Source of the DNA: Galeopsis tetrahit | Taxonomy: Eukaryota > Streptophyta > Magnoliopsida > Lamiales > Lamiaceae | Direction of reading: 5' to 3' | NCBI GenBank assembly: GCA_963675135.1 | Contig: OY776129.1 | Coordinates: 47,132,141 to 47,196,140 of the forward strand | Length of the DNA: 64,000 nt | Shown here: piece after piece, positions 9,800 through 19,861 of the stretch | How the letters are laid out: each line of letters starts with the position of its first letter | Numbering within the stretch: position 1 is the stretch's first letter | Position numbers and translations under genes: made by a program | Notes under the pieces: generated by a model | What the model saw: the letters and a program-made list of their open reading frames with translations, nothing else | Databases searched by the model: none | Told to the model about the DNA's origin: nothing

Positions 9800-10857
9800 T
9801 AGTGAGATTATGCAGTACTGTTGTAGAGATATGATGTTATATGGTGGGTGTGGAAAGGTTTGACGGTCAGACAGTGAAAGCTCCTTAGAAAATGAAGCTC
9901 ATAGGTGTCCCCCCAACCCTAATTAAAAACCCTATGTCCCAAGGGTAGGACAATTATTTGAACTGCTATTTAAATTGCTTTACTCCCATTTAAGCCCATG
10001 TTTTCTTTGACTAGCTCAAATCTCTCTCCACATAACTATTAGTCAAGTCTCTCACATCATTGTTTAATAATCTTATAATGAAGGCTTAAACTTCAAACTA
10101 GCTAATTTATTACAACAGAAATGTCCCTTTTTAGGATTAATAACTCATTATTTAGGTGTGCTTGGTAAATCAAGAATAAAGTTGTTTTTTTATTTTTATC
10201 GGTCTCACAAAATAGTTCACTTACTATATTTAATGTATTATTAATTTTTCATTTTTAACTTTATCGATCCTTATTTAATGTATCTTGTTTTATTTTAAAT
10301 TAAAATTTAGATACTAGTAGACACATGAGAATGAGAACAAATTAAAATGGAAAAACAAAATTTAATATTCTAACTATATTAACTTCAATTTAGCGGGATA
10401 GCAGAAATCCCAACTCAACTAATCCGGGGACTGCACGTAATTACCTGTATTAATTAGTGTAATAAACTTTGTTTCTAGTCTCTTTATATGGTACAATATA
10501 TTTTCTATTTATTGACTATTTGATTATGCTTTATAAGCATTGTGAATTTTTTTTAAAGTATATTTACAATAGTTATAATGACTTGAATATTTACAATAGT
10601 TATAGCTTGTAAGATAAAGTTGAATAATTACCAATTATTAAAAAGAATACATAAGTTAGTTGCTTTACACATTCACATGCAGAATATATGATGTAGTAAC
10701 ATTGTAACAACATAAAAATGAAAATGAAAATGACATATACTTACATTAAAGATGGCATAAATATTATGGAGTATATGTTGGGTCGCCTAAGGGCTAAGGT
10801 CAACTGACTCCCAAAAGCCCATAACTCACGTAAAGCTCAATATATTTGGGCTGCTAA
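9800..10857. other. intergenic, no feature recognised
   Basis: AT-rich DNA without a credible frame or repeat boundary up to the target duplication of MULE-0 at 10858. Confidence 0.6.
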
Positions 10858-11000
10858 ATTTCCAATGGGTACGCCTAAATATTGCTCCTGCATCTTTGTT
10901 AACAATACTCCCAGATTGATGCACTACCCCTCAGTCCCTCACTAAGAGAACACTACCCCTCTTTTTTTTCTTTTTTTTTTTTTTTTTTTTTTGGGGGGGG

Positions 11001-11347
11001 GGGGTGTGTTTCAAATCCAGGAGATATGATCGGTTAACGTGTTCAGCGCTCCTGAGATACCAACGATTACTCCACTTCAACCAAGTTATGTGGTAGAGTC
11101 TGCACCAGCTTGTGCAAGGGCATGTGTCTCTCGTAGATCCATCCTAGGGGAGTATTTGAATTTGCACACTACAAATTCCTTAGTCAAATCGAGAATGCCC
11201 TAGTGATCCAACATTCAAGTCCCATGGTTCTTTTATTATTTAGGCAGAGGGCTATCCCTGTTTGTGAATATGATCTAATCACCACATGCGTTTAGCCTCT
11301 CGACCTTGCCATTTTTATGCCCAGAAGAATTGCCATTAATTCGGCTC
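11001..11347 (-). pseudogene. LINE RNase H fragment, 3' half
   Basis: Continuing on the minus strand from the Copia-2 insertion point, the frame reads AELMAILLGIKMARSRG, a stop, then THVVIRSYSQTGIALCLNN. It ends with an RxxxxxLHKLVQTLPHN-like tail that resembles the usual RExNxxAHxLA ending. Several stops make it non-functional. The conserved Glu is kept; the Asp of the usual ESDS motif reads Tyr here (RSYS). Confidence 0.6.
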
Positions 11348-11537
11348 TAATAGGAATAATGATTTAGTCCATAATTGATTTAGTTAAAGATCTTTAGAGA
11401 TTTGTATATATTTTCCATATCTGTAATTACTTTTAGGTTACTCTGTAAACCCTAATTGTAATCTATATATATATATATTGAATAGACTAAATCAAAATCC
11501 TCAATTGAGGTAAAATATATTTTCTCTTATTCTTTCA
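11348..11537 (+). repeat. 5' LTR of Copia-2
   Basis: Starts TAATAGGAATAATG and ends TTCTTTCA immediately before the primer binding site. A longer TA run than in the 3' LTR accounts for the 4-bp length difference. Confidence 0.93.
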
Positions 11538-11557
11538 TGGTATCAGCCTAACAAGGC
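11538..11557 (+). other. primer binding site of Copia-2
   Basis: TGGTATCAG directly after the LTR matches the end of initiator Met tRNA, the usual primer for plant Copia reverse transcription. The match weakens after nine bases. Confidence 0.8.
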
Positions 11558-11597
11558 TGAGAAACCCTAGTTTTTTTTTACCGAAATTCTCTTCATC

Positions 11598-12494
11598 ATG
11601 GCCGGTGATACACCTTCTTCTTCCACCTCCGTTTTTTATTCGACTCTTACTCTACATGCTATGACTCACCTAGTCACCATTAAACTCAAACCCAAAAACT
11701 ATCTCATGTGGTATGGTCAAATCTATCCTCTTCTTGCCACTCAAAAATTTCTTCTCTACGTTGATGGCTCGCTGCCCGCTCCATCTACTAAGATCCCCAC
11801 TAATTCTGGTGATTCCTCTAATCCTGCCTACGATGAGTGGCTTGGCAAAGATCAAATAGTTAGAGTTTTTCTCTCCTCAACCCTAACTGAAGATGCCATG
11901 GTTGTTGTTGTTGGATGCTCAACGTCCGCTGCTATGTGGTCTACCTTGGCTACTACTTTCAATCGGCCATCCAAGGCTAGAGAGCTTCGTCTCAAGGACG
12001 AATTGCAACTTATCAAGAAAGGCTCTCGTTCTGTCACGGAGTATGGTGCCACGTTCAAGAATCTGTGTGATCAACTTCTTGCCATGGGTTGTTCGATCGA
12101 TGATACTGACAAATCCCATTGGTTCCTTCGCGGATTAGATACGGATTTTCATGGCTTTTCTACTTCTCAAATTAATCTCACGCCTCTGCCCTCCTTCCCT
12201 GAGTTATTGTCCAAAGCCGAGTCGCACGATCTGTTTACAAAATCGCTCGACTCCGCTTCTGCCTCCTCTCAGTCACCGGCTTTCCTTGCTCAGCAGCGAT
12301 CAAATAAGAAATCCGGTAATGTTTACCAATCTGGTTCGTTCCATCAATCTGGCCGTGGGGGATATAATTTTAATTCTAATTGTGGCGGTAATCCTGGCTG
12401 TGGTGGTCGTTCCGGTGGCCGTGGTGGTCGTTCTGGTGGTCGCTATCCCCCTAATTGCCAAATCTGCCGTGGTGAACATTATGCTCGAGTGTGA
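11598..12494 (+). pseudogene. Copia-2 gag, ended by a stop in the zinc knuckle
   Basis: A 298-codon frame. The retrotransposon gag region (MTHLVTIKLKPKNYLMWYGQ, then WSTLATTFNRPSKARELRLK) fits the Copia UBN2-type capsid. A Gly/Arg-rich stretch leads to the zinc knuckle (CQICRGEHYARV). The stop at 12492-12494 falls where the last Cys of the knuckle is expected, and the knuckle is one residue short between Cys and His. The following frame up to 12612 is open and in phase, so gag and pol were once one frame. Confidence 0.85.
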
Positions 12495-14354
12495 CCGGAA
12501 CGTTACTCTTCTCCTCCGCAACAAGCCAATCTTGCTCATGCCTTTCAAAACAGTTGTTCGATAAATCAGAACTCTCTTGATTGGTATGTCAACACGGGTG
12601 CCTCATCACACATGGCTAATTCTACTGATGGTTTGGACTCCACATCGAACTACTCTGGTTCTGATAGGCTTGTTGTGGGAAATGGTAACACTCTTTCTAT
12701 TTCTCATACTGGCTCTCATACTTTATCTCGTGATTTATCTCTACTGAATGTCCTCGTGGTTCCTCATATCACGAAGAACCTTCTTTCTGTTAGCAAACTT
12801 ACGAGTGATAATCCGGTGAATGTTGTTTTTTCTAACGACTGTTTTGAAATTCAGAATCGGGTAACAGGGATTCCTTTGGCACGAGGCAGACGTGTAAATG
12901 GATTATATATTTTGGAGCGTGGTCATGCGGCTTTGGTGGCAGCTTTATGGAATCGTCGTACACGTGCCTCTTTTGAATTGTGGCATAGTCGTTTAGGCCA
13001 TGTTAATTTTGATACTATTAAGTTGTTGAACAAACTTGGTTTTTTGTCAGTTACTTCTGTTTTACCTAGGCCTCTTGCTTGTTCTTCTTGTCAGTTGGCT
13101 AAAACTAAAAAACTTCCTTTTATCAATAATGAAAAACGTGTTTTGCGTTTGTTGGATGTTATTCATTGTGATTTGTGGGGTCCGTCTCCTGTGAAATCTT
13201 GTGATGGTTTTCTCTACTATGTGGTTTTCGTTGATGACTTCTCTCGTTTTACGTGGTTTTATCCGCTTCGTTTGAAATCAGACTTTTATGATACGTTTGT
13301 TAAGTTCAAAACTTTGGTCGAAAATCAATTTTCCACAACTATCAAACGTTTTCAATCTGATGGGGGTACCGAGTTCACAAATAACAAATTGCAAGACCTT
13401 TTCAGAAATTGTGGCATTCTACATACCATGTCTTGTCCATACACCCTTGCTCAAAATGGCCGTGCAGAAAGAAAACATAGACATATTACAGAAACAGGGT
13501 TATCTATGTTGTTTCATTCATCTGTCCCTATGGAATATTGGGTTGAAGCTTTTGGTGCTGCGGTTTATGTGATTAATCGTTTACCCTCTTCTGTGTTATC
13601 CGATAAATCACCGTTTCAATTGGTATTTTCCTCTCCTCCAAATTATGATAATCTTCACGCGTTTGGATGTAGAGTTTATCCATGCTTACGAGATTATGCT
13701 GCTAACAAGTTTTCTCCTCACAGCATTCCTTGTGTTTTCTTGGGTTACAGTTCCAGGCATAAGGGTTTTTGTTGTCTCGATACAACATCGTCTCGTTTGT
13801 ACATTAGCAGGCATGCTTGGTTTGATGAGGAATATTTTCCCTTTGCACCTTCCACACGGTCCTCTTCAGCCGACTCGTTGGATTTTTCGGCTTATAGGGA
13901 TCTTTGTTCGGCTCCCATTTTTCCTTCGCCTTCGAGTCCAGCAGTGGTTCCGATGGATTTGGCTGCTTCGACTCCTTGTTCAGCATGTCCGGATCTCACG
14001 TCTACGGCATCTCCGGCGCGCCTGGCCTCTCCGCCACCTTCACCACCGGCCTCGCCTCCGCCTTCGCCATTGGCCCCTTTGCCGCCACCTGCTTCGGTAT
14101 CAACTCATCCTATGCGAACACGTGCCAAGGATGGCATTTTCAAGCCAAAGTATCCTCCTTCAACTTCTTACTTGGCTCATAGTGGTTTTCTTTCCACTCT
14201 ACACTCTTCTAAGGAGCCCAAGGGTTTCAAATCAGCTGCAAAATCACCTCACTGGATTTCTGCAATGGACGACGAGCTTAAGGCTCTTCATGCCAACAAC
14301 ACTTGGACTTTGGTCCCTCGTCCTGCTATTGAAAATGTTATTGGTTCTAAATGA
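12495..14354 (+). pseudogene. Copia-2 protease, integrase and start of RT
   Basis: In phase with gag after the stop. The protease active site reads WYVNTGASSHM at 12582-12614, with Asn (codon 12591-12593) where Copia proteases have the catalytic Asp. GAG-pre-integrase (LWHSRLGHVN, CSSCQLAKTKK) and integrase core follow, with Asp in IHCDLWGP, Asp in QSDGGTEF and Glu in AQNGRAERKH. A Pro/Ser/Ala-rich linker precedes RT. The frame ends at a TGA (14352-14354) at the position of the Trp that normally starts the RT region (family motif KWVF/KWIF). Not autonomous as it stands. Confidence 0.88.
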
Positions 14355-15782
14355 GTCTTTCGTACCAAGTATTTGGCGAATGGTTCTATTGATCGCTATA
14401 AAGCTCGCTTAGTTGCTCAAGGGTTTTCTCAGCTTCCTGGTTTCGACTACGATCATACTTTCAGTCCTGTAGTCAAAGCTTCCACTGTTCGTATCATACT
14501 CTCTTTGGCGGTTATTAATAATTGGTCATTACGTCAATTGGATGTCAACAATGCTTTTCTGCATGGTGTTCTTCAAAAGCCTGTTTACATGGAGCAACCA
14601 CCTGGCTACATTGATTATGTTCGTCCTTCCTTTGTTTGCAAGCTAAATAAGGCGTTTTATGGTTTGAAGCAGGCTCCTCGGGCGTGGTTTCAACGCTTTT
14701 GTGCCTTCTTGATAAGTCTTGGTTTTCTTGAAAGCAAATCTGACACTTCTTTGTTTGTCTTTCGCCAAGATGGTTTTTTGCTTTATTTACTTGTCTACGT
14801 GGATGACATTATTATCACTGGGAGTGACCAGTCGCTTATTGATCGTATTATTCTTCGAATTCGCCGTGAATTTGCGATTAAAGACCTAGGGCGGCTGAAT
14901 TATTTCCTTGGCTTGGAGGTAACTTATACGAAATCTGGTATCTTCTTGGGTCAGTCCAAGTATGCGCGAGACATCCTTCTTCGATCTGCTCTTCTCGATG
15001 CCAAGCCAGTGTCTACTCCCCTTTCCTCATCGGAAATTCTTACAGTTGAAGGTGATCCTCACTCCGATCCTACTGAGTTTCGTTCTTTGGTGGGTGCGTT
15101 GCAATATCTCACTATAACTAGGCCGGATTTATCATATGCTGTGAACACTGTAAGTCAGTTTCAATCGAAACCCACTGTTGCTCATTTTCAGGCTGTCAAG
15201 CGCATTCTTTGTTATGTCAAGGGCACGCTTACATTTGGTCTGGATTTCACTCGTGGACCTCTCAATCTTTTGGGTTACTCTGATGCTAATTGGGCTCGTT
15301 GCCTTGACACTCGCCGCTCCACTTATGGTTATTCCATATTTTTGGGTTCGAATCTTGTTTCTTGGAGTGCTAAGAAACAACCCACTGTCTCTCGTTCCAG
15401 CTGTGAGTCTGAGTATAGGGCTTTGGCTAATGCTGCCTCTGAAGTTATTTGGGTCACGTTACTCTTGCGTGAACTTCATGCCATGCCTTCATCTTCACCA
15501 AAGCTCATGTGTGATAATAAGTCTGCGCTCTTTCTTAGCCAAAATCCGGTGGCTCATAAGCGTGCAAAACACATTGATATTGATTATCATTTTGTTCGGG
15601 AAATGGTTGCTTCGGGTCGTCTATCTACCCATTTTGTCCCCTCAAATCTTCAACTTGCTGATATATTCACCAAGAGTCTTCCGCGACCGCTATTTGAATT
15701 CTTTCGGTCCAAGCTTCGCGTATCTCCAAGTCCGCTTTGCTTGAGGGGGGGTAATAGGAATAATGATTTAGTCCATAATTGA
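14355..15782 (+). pseudogene. Copia-2 RT and RNase H, open frame after the second stop
   Basis: In phase with the preceding part. RT motifs: RYKARLVAQGFSQ, LDVNNAFLHG, YGLKQAPRAWF and the catalytic LVYVDDIIITG. The RNase H part has YSDANWARCLDTRRST, SSCESEYRAL and MCDNKSALFL, and ends FTKSLPRPLFEFF. The frame overruns into the 3' LTR. No other stop or shift is visible, so decay is recent. Confidence 0.9.
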
Positions 15783-15937
15783 TTTAGTCAAAGATCTTTA
15801 GAGATTTGTATATATTTTCCATATCTGTAATTACTTGTAGGTTACTCTGTAAACCCTAATTGTAATCTATATATATATTGAATAGACTAAATCAAAATTC
15901 TCAATTGAGGTAAAATATATTTTCTCTTATTCTTTCA
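15752..15937 (+). repeat. 3' LTR of Copia-2
   Basis: Same start and end as the 5' LTR. Three substitutions separate the two (in TTAGTTA/TTAGTCA, CTTTTAGG/CTTGTAGG, AATCCTC/AATTCTC). It is followed by the GGCTC target copy. Confidence 0.93.
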
Positions 15938-15942
15938 GGCTC

Positions 15943-16272
15943 CAAGCGGATTTCTTTGGGGTCGGATTTTTTATTTAAAAGTAGCAATCGTTGACCCATC
16001 TCGTCTACGGAGTATTCCCCCAACTCCATAGCGTCTATCCTCACTCTTGAAGGCCCCATCCACTTCGACACTGGTGAGTAGGGGGCTCTTATGATCAGTA
16101 TGGTTAAGATTGCTAGTATGGCGCGCAGTCCTATTTCGACATTCCTTAGTTTGGTAAGATAGGTATCAAGATATGATAAAATCCTCTCTCTAGTTTTTCT
16201 ATCAATGTCTTTTTTTCGGGGGCCAGTCGAATGCAAGATCGAACATCTCTCCCGCCAGATTCCCGAGAACAC
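15943..16272 (-). pseudogene. LINE ORF2 fragment upstream of RNase H
   Basis: The minus-strand frame begins in the LINE's truncated 5' end (SGIWRERCSILHSTGP). The IWRER phrase is usual between the zinc-binding region and RNase H in plant LINEs. The middle is not recognisable. The frame is cut at its 3' end by Copia-2, and the RNase H proper continues at 11347 and below. Not a host gene. Confidence 0.55.
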
Positions 16273-16432
16273 TACCCCTCACTAAGAGAATGTTAGATGC
16301 ACACTCCATGAATTTTCAAAATTACCATTCTCTCTATAAATATTTTTTAACTAAACACACTCCCCAAAACTCTAATTTATCTCTTCTAAAATAAAAAAAA
16401 AAAACAAAATCTAAAACTATCTTCTTCCCCAC

Positions 16433-16887
16433 TAGGGGTGTAAACGAGCCGAGTCGAGCCGAGTAGTGCTGAGCTCGAAACTCGACTCGATTGTTATACT
16501 CGAAACTCGACTCGATCGAGCCTAAAATTTTGAAGATCGAGCTCGACTCGATAAGAAACTCGATAAACTCGAGCTCGGCTCGACTCGACTCGATTATCTA
16601 AATAATTTTTAAAATTAATTTTAAAACATATTTTTTTCTAAAATAAACTCGAGCTCGACTCGATTACTCGTATATAAATATAAATTATATATTAATGGCA
16701 AAATAGTAAATATTGTTCAAGCTCGATTAGGCTCGCGAGCCTTTCGAGCCGAGTATTTATGAGCTCGAACTCGGTAGCTACTCGAGTAGCTCGAAACTCG
16801 ATTCGATTTACTTCGAGTCGATTTCGATCTTTTTTTGAGTCGAGCACGAGTAGCTCGCGAGTAGGCTCGACTCACTTACACCCCCTA
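16433..16887 (+). mobile_element. hAT-type MITE, 455 bp, perfect 8-bp TSD
   Basis: Ends TAGGGGTGTAAAC and TTACACCCCCTA form the inverted repeat. TTCCCCAC flanks it at 16425-16432 and 16888-16895. The interior is packed with CTCGACTCGA/GAGCTCG subterminal repeats, typical of binding sites for a hAT transposase. No coding. A diverged copy in inverted orientation lies at 31036-31472. Confidence 0.92.
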
Positions 16888-16956
16888 TTCCCCACCACAA
16901 CCACCCGCCCCTGATCAACCTAAAGTTGTCAAAATTTCAATATATATATATATATT

Positions 16957-17040
16957 TCGACAAACCAGTGTCGACCATATACACTTTCGTTGACAAATTG
17001 TTGTCGATAAGAGTGTATATAGTAGACAATGATTTGTCGA
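16957..17040. repeat. TCGACA hairpin inside MULE-0
   Basis: An inverted repeat of about 28 bp: the left arm starts TCGACAAACCAGTGTCGACC and the right arm ends TTTGTCGA after GTGTATATAG. The 18-mer TCGACAAACCAGTGTCGA recurs in MULE-2 at about 21536-21554, and MULE-1 has related hairpins. Confidence 0.75.
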
Positions 17041-17102
17041 AACTTATAAAAACAAAAGATTTTTCTAAGTTTTTTTTTTAGACGAAGTTGGCCACCGAAA
17101 AT

Positions 17103-17145
17103 GGTGGTGGTGGTGGTGGTGGTGGTGGTGGTGATGGTGATGGCG
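17103..17145 (+). repeat. GGT trinucleotide repeat
   Basis: About ten GGT units followed by GAT-interrupted units. It lies in the GC-richer core of MULE-0. Confidence 0.9.
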
Positions 17146-17568
17146 ACGGACGGAAGTGGTGGCTGCAATTAGGGTTTATGTTTAAATATTAAAAGAGGAA
17201 TGTACTCCCTCCGTTCTGTAAAATTTTGCTCAGACAAATTTTTTGGTCCACAAAGTATATGTTTATTCTATTTAAATAGTTAACTTTTTAGTATTTTTTC
17301 TACTTTATTAACAAGATTGAGTATCTCCCCATAATATTCTTTACTCGTTATCCCACATATATTTTTTATAATTAAAATATGATTTTTTGAAAAATATGTA
17401 TAAAATGAAGGGAAATTAGTATATAGGACATTTCACCTATAGAAACTCGAAATAAAGACAAAAATTTTAAAAGTTAGGAAGAAGGACAATTTGATTTATA
17501 AAAGTACAATTTTAACCTCCGTTTATAAATAAAATCGAAATTTGCATATTCAATTAAGATAAAATAGG

Positions 17569-17742
17569 AAATTCAAAACAGGAGCTGATGAAATATTAAA
17601 TTCCCGGAAATCTCGGTCATAATTGCGTTCGAAATTTCAAACCTTCCTAATAAGATAAAATATTAAATTCAAAATAGGAACTGATAAAATATTAAAATCT
17701 CGAAAATCTCGGTCATAATTGCGTTCGGAATTTCAAACCTTT
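17569..17742 (+). repeat. 96-bp tandem duplication
   Basis: Two units start AAATTCAAAACAGGAGCTGA (17569) and AAATTCAAAATAGGAACTGA (17665), both containing TCTCGGTCATAATTGCGTTC. About 90 percent identical by eye. Confidence 0.8.
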
Positions 17743-18203
17743 CTAAAACAAAGCTGGAGTATTGGAGAAGCTTCTTTCAAAAAAAAAAAATACATATGAT
17801 GTAATTAATTCAGTAACGTGGAACAAATCGTAATGGAATATATGCGCACGTATATGCCAAACAAATATGCACATTGTGATATGTGCAGTAAGAATGCAAA
17901 ATACACCATTTTTATCTATATTTATGATTACTACGATAATCATAGTATTATTACGTGAATCATTTGTTTACAGATGTTATATATAAAAAGTATTATTATA
18001 ATATTGACGTGTACATATTATGCAAACGTGGATATCAAAATAAACTATTCATTTTAGAAATTGTAATTATAATATTATTTATAGAAAAAAATTACCATTG
18101 AATATCAATATGTTTGAAAATGTCAAAAATATATTGTTGGTTTGGATTACGTGAGATAATTTTGGAGAATGGTGGATATATTTAAAATTAATAATATTAT
18201 ATT

Positions 18204-18377
18204 AATGATGATTGACTTAAAACTTGTGGATTGTAACTTTACATGAAATGAAACCGGTAATAACTGTCCATAATTATGATTGGTAAATTAAATGATGATT
18301 GAATTAAAACTTGTGGGTTGTAACTTTCCATGAAATGTAACTGGTAATAATTGTCCATAATTATGATTGGTAAATTA
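18204..18377 (+). repeat. 87-bp tandem duplication
   Basis: Units at 18204-18290 and 18291-18377 both begin AATGATGATTGA and end ATTATGATTGGTAAATTA. Confidence 0.88.
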
Positions 18378-18593
18378 GAATCTTTTAATATTAATTTTAT
18401 ATTTGTATGCATTATTTTAATATGAGATTCATTATTCTGGTAATGAAGACATATCTAATTAATGCATATATTGAAATATATGCTAAATATTTAGAGCATA
18501 TGTGAAAATATACGTTGCATATAAGCTAAGATTGTAAACCATATGCAAAAAAATATCATCTAAACAAAAAAAAAAAAAAAAAACATACGCAAT

Positions 18594-18994
18594 GTCAACA
18601 CGATTATCAAGTATATATTTGACAATTGAGTATGGGATGCAGAAACATTAACACGATCATCACTGATTGCCAACCTAACGCCCAAACTTTGTGAATTATG
18701 CATATCAAGTACTAAATTCTTAGACTGTGTAGAACAAACATAAACTTCAACTAATTTTTCCGATGAAATCTAGCAAAATTCAACTAAACTAACCAAATCA
18801 GAATCAGATGATAAAGAACAATTCTTTATGCAACCAACAGAATAACACATGCCTATATTAGAATTATAATTCGATAATATGGGCCACATACCGATTATTT
18901 CATTAACAATGTCTTCGAACTTTGAAGATTGTTGAACACGGATCAACTTGATTTTATCCTCGAATTCGAACTTTAAAATCACAGCATATTCCAT
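18594..18994 (-). pseudogene. MULE transposase N-terminal (PB1-like) fragment
   Basis: The minus frame starts MEYAVILKFEFEDKIKLIRV and reaches DSDLVSLVEFC, then a stop at 18770. Reading past it gives ISSEKLVEVYVCSTQSK. This is the pattern of the PB1-like domain at the N-terminus of plant MuDR-type transposases (a hydrophobic strand, a WP..S..N segment, DSDLxxLxxxC, then VxVYV). No DDE catalytic core or SWIM zinc finger follows. It supports the MULE nature of the surrounding element. Confidence 0.5.
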
Positions 18995-19279
18995 CTCTGA
19001 TTCTGTAAATTAGCTTCTCCAATTAACTCCTTCAATAAAGCCCTAAATCGCATAATATAAAATAGTGACGATGCAGAAAATATCGAAGATCAGACTTTAT
19101 GAATTTGGAAGAACCATGAACTAAACGAATTATTGATTATTGCATTAAGACAACACCGAATAAAATTGCATACCTTGATAATGGAATGATTATCGGATGA
19201 GATATTGCAGATCAAACTTTCTGTATTTTGGGAATTTCGGTCATGATCGCCAGATTTTATGTATTTTGGTGCAGTGATC

Positions 19280-19384
19280 GCGTATATCATATGGAATTTG
19301 GGTATCGAATTATTGCGTATAGCATATGGAATTTGGGTATCGAATTATTGCGTATAGCATATGGGATTTGGGTATTGAATTATT
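19280..19384 (+). repeat. 35-bp tandem repeat, three units
   Basis: Units at 19280, 19315 and 19350 contain GCGTATAGCATATGGAATTT then GGGTAT. The middle unit is the cleanest. Confidence 0.88.
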
Positions 19385-19861
19385 GATTAGGTATGAGATA
19401 TCGAAGATTGGATAGTTGACCATGGAATGATTTTGTTATGAGATATTATGATTTAAAATTTAAAATCTAATTTTATATTAAATTGATTTAAAATTTAAAA
19501 TCTAATTTTAATTTTCATTATTAGTGTCTTATAAGCATAAAGGGCATAATAGGTTATTTGGTTATGAATTTGACCTTAATTCTAATACTATAATTTTTTG
19601 TCTCTTTTCCTAGTTGTGTCTATAGGATTGTCCCTAATCTTAATTAAACTCATAAAATGAAGTGAGCAAAATTTTATAGGACAGAGGGAGTAGTTAGTAT
19701 TGAGAGTATATTTAGAAATGATATTTTACTTATAAATGTATTTTAGATTTTTTATACCATTATTAAATTAATAAAATGATAGTGTGAGTGCGGTTAACAA
19801 AAATGAAGTTGCGAAAAGCCGTACACATTTCTAATAGGACACGAAACAAGATGGTGGAGAA

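Larger units (their letters stand above)
11348..15937 (+). mobile_element. Complete Copia retrotransposon (Copia-2), 5-bp TSD
   Basis: The 190-bp 5' LTR (11348-11537) and 186-bp 3' LTR (15752-15937) are flanked by a perfect GGCTC duplication (11343-11347 and 15938-15942). The primer binding site TGGTATCAG follows the 5' LTR at once, and a polypurine tract (TTGAGGGGGGG) ends at 15751. LTRs differ by three substitutions and one TA-repeat length change. LTR termini are TA...CA rather than TG...CA. The body holds gag, protease, integrase, RT and RNase H in Copia order, with two in-frame stops. Short LTRs and gene style suggest the Ale/Retrofit lineage (inference). Confidence 0.95.
10962..16264 (-). 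mobile_element. 5'-truncated L1-type LINE inside MULE-0, split by Copia-2
   Basis: A 16-bp target duplication (GAGAACACTACCCCTC) lies at 10946-10961 and 16265-16280. The left end is a long T run (poly-A on the minus strand) followed by 12 G. Without Copia-2 the insert is about 0.7 kb. The minus strand encodes degraded LINE RNase H (AELMAILLGIKMARSRG, then THVVIRSYSQTGIALCLNN) with in-frame stops, preceded by linker sequence with IWRERCSILHS. The 3' end of a LINE with poly-A and a 16-bp TSD is the normal product of truncated target-primed reverse transcription. Confidence 0.85.
17424..19633 (-). mobile_element. degenerate MULE inside the Stowaway element
   Basis: Left TATAGGACATTTCACCTATA (then GAAACTC) and the reverse complement of the right end AGGGACAATCCTATAGACAC (then AACTAGG) are an imperfect inverted repeat, both followed by an AAAGACAAAAA/AGAGACAAAAA block. 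The interior encodes a PB1-like N-terminal fragment of a MULE transposase on the minus strand. I could not settle a 9-bp target duplication, so the exact ends are approximate. Confidence 0.55.
17205..19690. mobile_element. Stowaway-type TIR element, 2.5 kb, TA flanks
   Basis: Left end CTCCCTCCGTTCTGTAAAAT and the reverse complement of the right end CTCCCTCTGTCCTATAAAAT, each continuing TTTGCTCA, form a clear inverted repeat of over 25 bp. TA dinucleotides sit at 17203-17204 and 19691-19692. CTCCCTCCGT ends with TA targets mark Stowaway (Tc1/mariner) MITEs. Its size is due to another insertion at about 17424-19633; without that it is about 0.27 kb. Confidence 0.8.
10867..19826. mobile_element. 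MULE-0: short MULE expanded to 9 kb by nested insertions
   Basis: The left end (10867 on, GGGTACGCCTAAATATTGCT) and the reverse complement of the right end match the terminal inverted repeat of MULE-1 and MULE-2 (family pattern GGGCAAGGCTATATACCCCT, then TTGTTAAATATAC) with substitutions. Flanking 9-mers ATTTCCAAT (10858-10866) and ATTTCTAAT (19827-19835) match at 8 of 9, as expected for a MULE. Removing the LINE (10962-16264), hAT MITE (16433-16887) and Stowaway-type element (17205-19690) plus their duplicated targets leaves about 0.7 kb, similar to MULE-2 without its own insertion (about 0.8 kb). The internal part near 16950-17200 also matches MULE-2 (hairpin, then a GGTGGC..CAATTAG stretch). 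The ends are diverged, so this is the oldest layer. Confidence 0.72.

Noticed and set aside
13645..14412. 255-codon frame overlapping Copia-2 pol
   Set aside because: Out-of-phase shadow of the integrase/RT region; the true frame carries the family motifs.
19280..19384. CRISPR-like array
   Set aside because: Three 35-bp units abut without spacers: a plain tandem repeat in plant DNA.
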